DNA of 64,000 nt from Paramecium sonneborni (Eukaryota; Ciliophora; Oligohymenophorea; Peniculida; Parameciidae). The stretch spans positions 297,466-361,465 of the forward strand of contig CAJJDN010000122.1 of NCBI GenBank assembly GCA_905182985.1, read 5' to 3'. The stretch's first letter is position 1. Each line of letters opens with the position of its first letter. The notes under the pieces are model-generated. The model had not been told where the DNA came from. It saw only the letters and a list, made by a program, of their open reading frames with translations, and did no database searches. Positions 62,468 through 64,000 of the stretch are shown here, piece by piece. Both the position numbers and the translations under genes were made by a program.

Positions 62468-64000
62468 AGCTAATAAGAAGACTATTATAAATGATTTCAA
62501 ATCAAACAGATTTAATAATTAATCTGAAATATAAGTATAAATATATATTTTAAATAATTATAATTGCTTGAAAATCTATTAAATCATAATGATAAAAAAA
62601 TATTCACAAATACTCAAGATGAGATACTCTGCCAAGGATTTTATCATTTGTGGCATCAGTCATCTTTCTTCTTAATTTTTTCCTTTGCGAGAAATAAAGT
62701 CATAATACTCTCATATCTGAAGCTTTAGTTTAATCTTAAGTTTAGAAATAAATTATATATTAAAATATCTTATTAAATACATTTTCTTTCATCCTTGTAA
62801 TTCAAATTCTTAGATAGATACAACTATTGTTTTAAAAGTTCCACCCCATCAATTCAACAATTATTCCCTCATATCTTCGCTTTCACAAGCTATTTGTTTT
62901 TATAATACTTTTGACTGCTCCAGTTAATATATCTTTGGTCTATCCTCTGTCATTTTAATAACACTCTATTGTGAAATTAACATTATAATTCATGATTATC
63001 TCATTTTTCTAATGATCCCTCTTACCTCTATATTATTTATACTACATTTCCATATCTCTCTACTAGGTTACCAACAAACCTGACAAATAATTCAGTGCCA
63101 AGTAAGTTTCTAGCACTGTTCCACAAAACTGAGGCTTTATATTTAAGGCTAGTAACCTTGATCTCCATAGTTGGATGCGTTTCATTATATGATTTTTTAA
63201 TCTTTTTTATCTTACCATGCAAAATTACATTAATTAGCCACTTTATTACTTATAATTACCCTTTAAAATTGGTTAAAATTAATAATCCTTTTAATAGATA
63301 GAATAGTAGGAGATTCTCTTTAAAAAAAAGTAACTTATGATAACTAGGAGTTATAATCTTGGCATTTAATAGAATTAAGGAAGATCGCATAGAAGATAAG
63401 ATTTCTAAACTTCTATATCTTGCCCTATCACTGCATATCAAAATACAAAAAAGCTTATTATCTAAATTCTTAATTTATTTATCACACTTTATCTCATTTA
63501 CAGGATTGCTCAAATATCTCTAAATTGATTTCTTGATAGCCTACCATATAAAGTAGCACACGAACTTCGTGACCAAAAAGGATAGGTATTAAAAACTTAG
63601 CACATTTATCAGGGAAGGGAATGGTAAGGACGATTGAAAAAGATTTAATTAGGTTTAAAGCAAAATTGATGATATCCAATAATTCTGCCACTTGCATTAG
63701 TAGTAAGCCTAAAACTAAATAGATTCCTTCGCAATAGTTTCAGATAATATTTCTGTTTAGCTAGTCTCTCAACTTTTGTATTTTAAAACTTGAAGGTAAT
63801 CAAATATTGTTCACCTTACATTGTCTAGAATCTATAAGATGATTATTATAATGAATGCAAAATCTTATAATTTTCCAACCCACTCTAACTACAGCCTGAG
63901 GCCCAACTATAATTATTTTTTATTACAATGCTTTCCTGAATATTCTAATGGCCACATCTTCATCTACAAGTATTATTTTTGGATAAGAAATTGCTTGTAA
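62468..64000. other. Unassigned end region with minus-strand coding-like fragments
   Basis: No complete gene is found. On the minus strand a TGA-free frame of about 290 codons ends at 62883 but lacks an early ATG. Other frames hold coding-like pieces (KVTSLKYKASVLWNSARN near 63100; FPDKCAKFLIPILFGHEV near 63600; SYPKIILVDEDVAIRIFRKAL near 63950). Base composition is slightly less AT-rich than the neighbouring spacers. This pattern fits a decayed gene or mobile-element remnant, or an intron-rich gene entering from beyond the window. Confidence 0.35.

Overview
The window is macronuclear DNA of a ciliate, most likely Paramecium (aurelia group). It is very AT-rich. Reading TAA and TAG as glutamine, with TGA as the only stop (translation table 6), turns scattered short frames into long proteins with recognisable domains. 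Genes are broken by tiny introns (17-33 nt, GTA...TAG) and packed with very short intergenic gaps. All coordinates below use that code. Exon lengths were checked by hand for frame consistency wherever introns are listed; no search or alignment could be run.

Layout. 1-8.5 kb: the 3' part of a giant Cys-rich, multi-membrane-span protein, a decayed reading frame, and a small putatively myristoylated protein. 8.8-19 kb: a large alpha-helical protein divergent from a METTL14-like MT-A70 methyltransferase, a small Cys-rich GPI-type surface protein, a coiled-coil protein, a cytochrome-b5-reductase-like protein, a small helix-turn-helix protein and an FHA-domain protein. 19-27 kb: two protein kinases, a pseudogene, a second Cys-rich surface protein (paralogue of the first), a TPR protein and three unknowns. 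27-31.4 kb: a 1456-residue immobilisation-antigen-like surface protein. 32-38 kb: a NIFK/Nop15-like ribosome-biogenesis protein, a gene damaged by an assembly duplication around an N, a coiled-coil protein and an axonemal-type protein. 38-51 kb: an SF2 helicase-like ATPase, CNOT11, an EF-hand protein, an importin-alpha-like protein and the largest subunit of RNA polymerase III. 51-64 kb: a membrane protein with an inverted, decayed copy of itself, two P-loop GTPase-like genes, a protein built on a homogenised 24-residue repeat, a CFAP410 (C21orf2) orthologue, and a poorly resolved end region.

Functional themes: surface/GPI proteins (three genes), ciliary or basal-body proteins (CFAP410, axonemal-type protein, possibly the EF-hand protein), core RNA metabolism (RPC1, CNOT11, NIFK, METTL14-like) and signalling (two kinases, FHA protein, a small protein with a PP1-docking-like motif). 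There is no operon logic; neighbours are mostly unrelated housekeeping and surface genes. No rRNA, tRNA, CRISPR or bacterial feature was seen. The least expected items are a METTL14-type protein that keeps the catalytic DPPW motif, a 1044-residue SF2 protein of unclear family, the inverted gene duplication at 52-54 kb, and 22 near-identical 72-bp repeat units inside a coding region.
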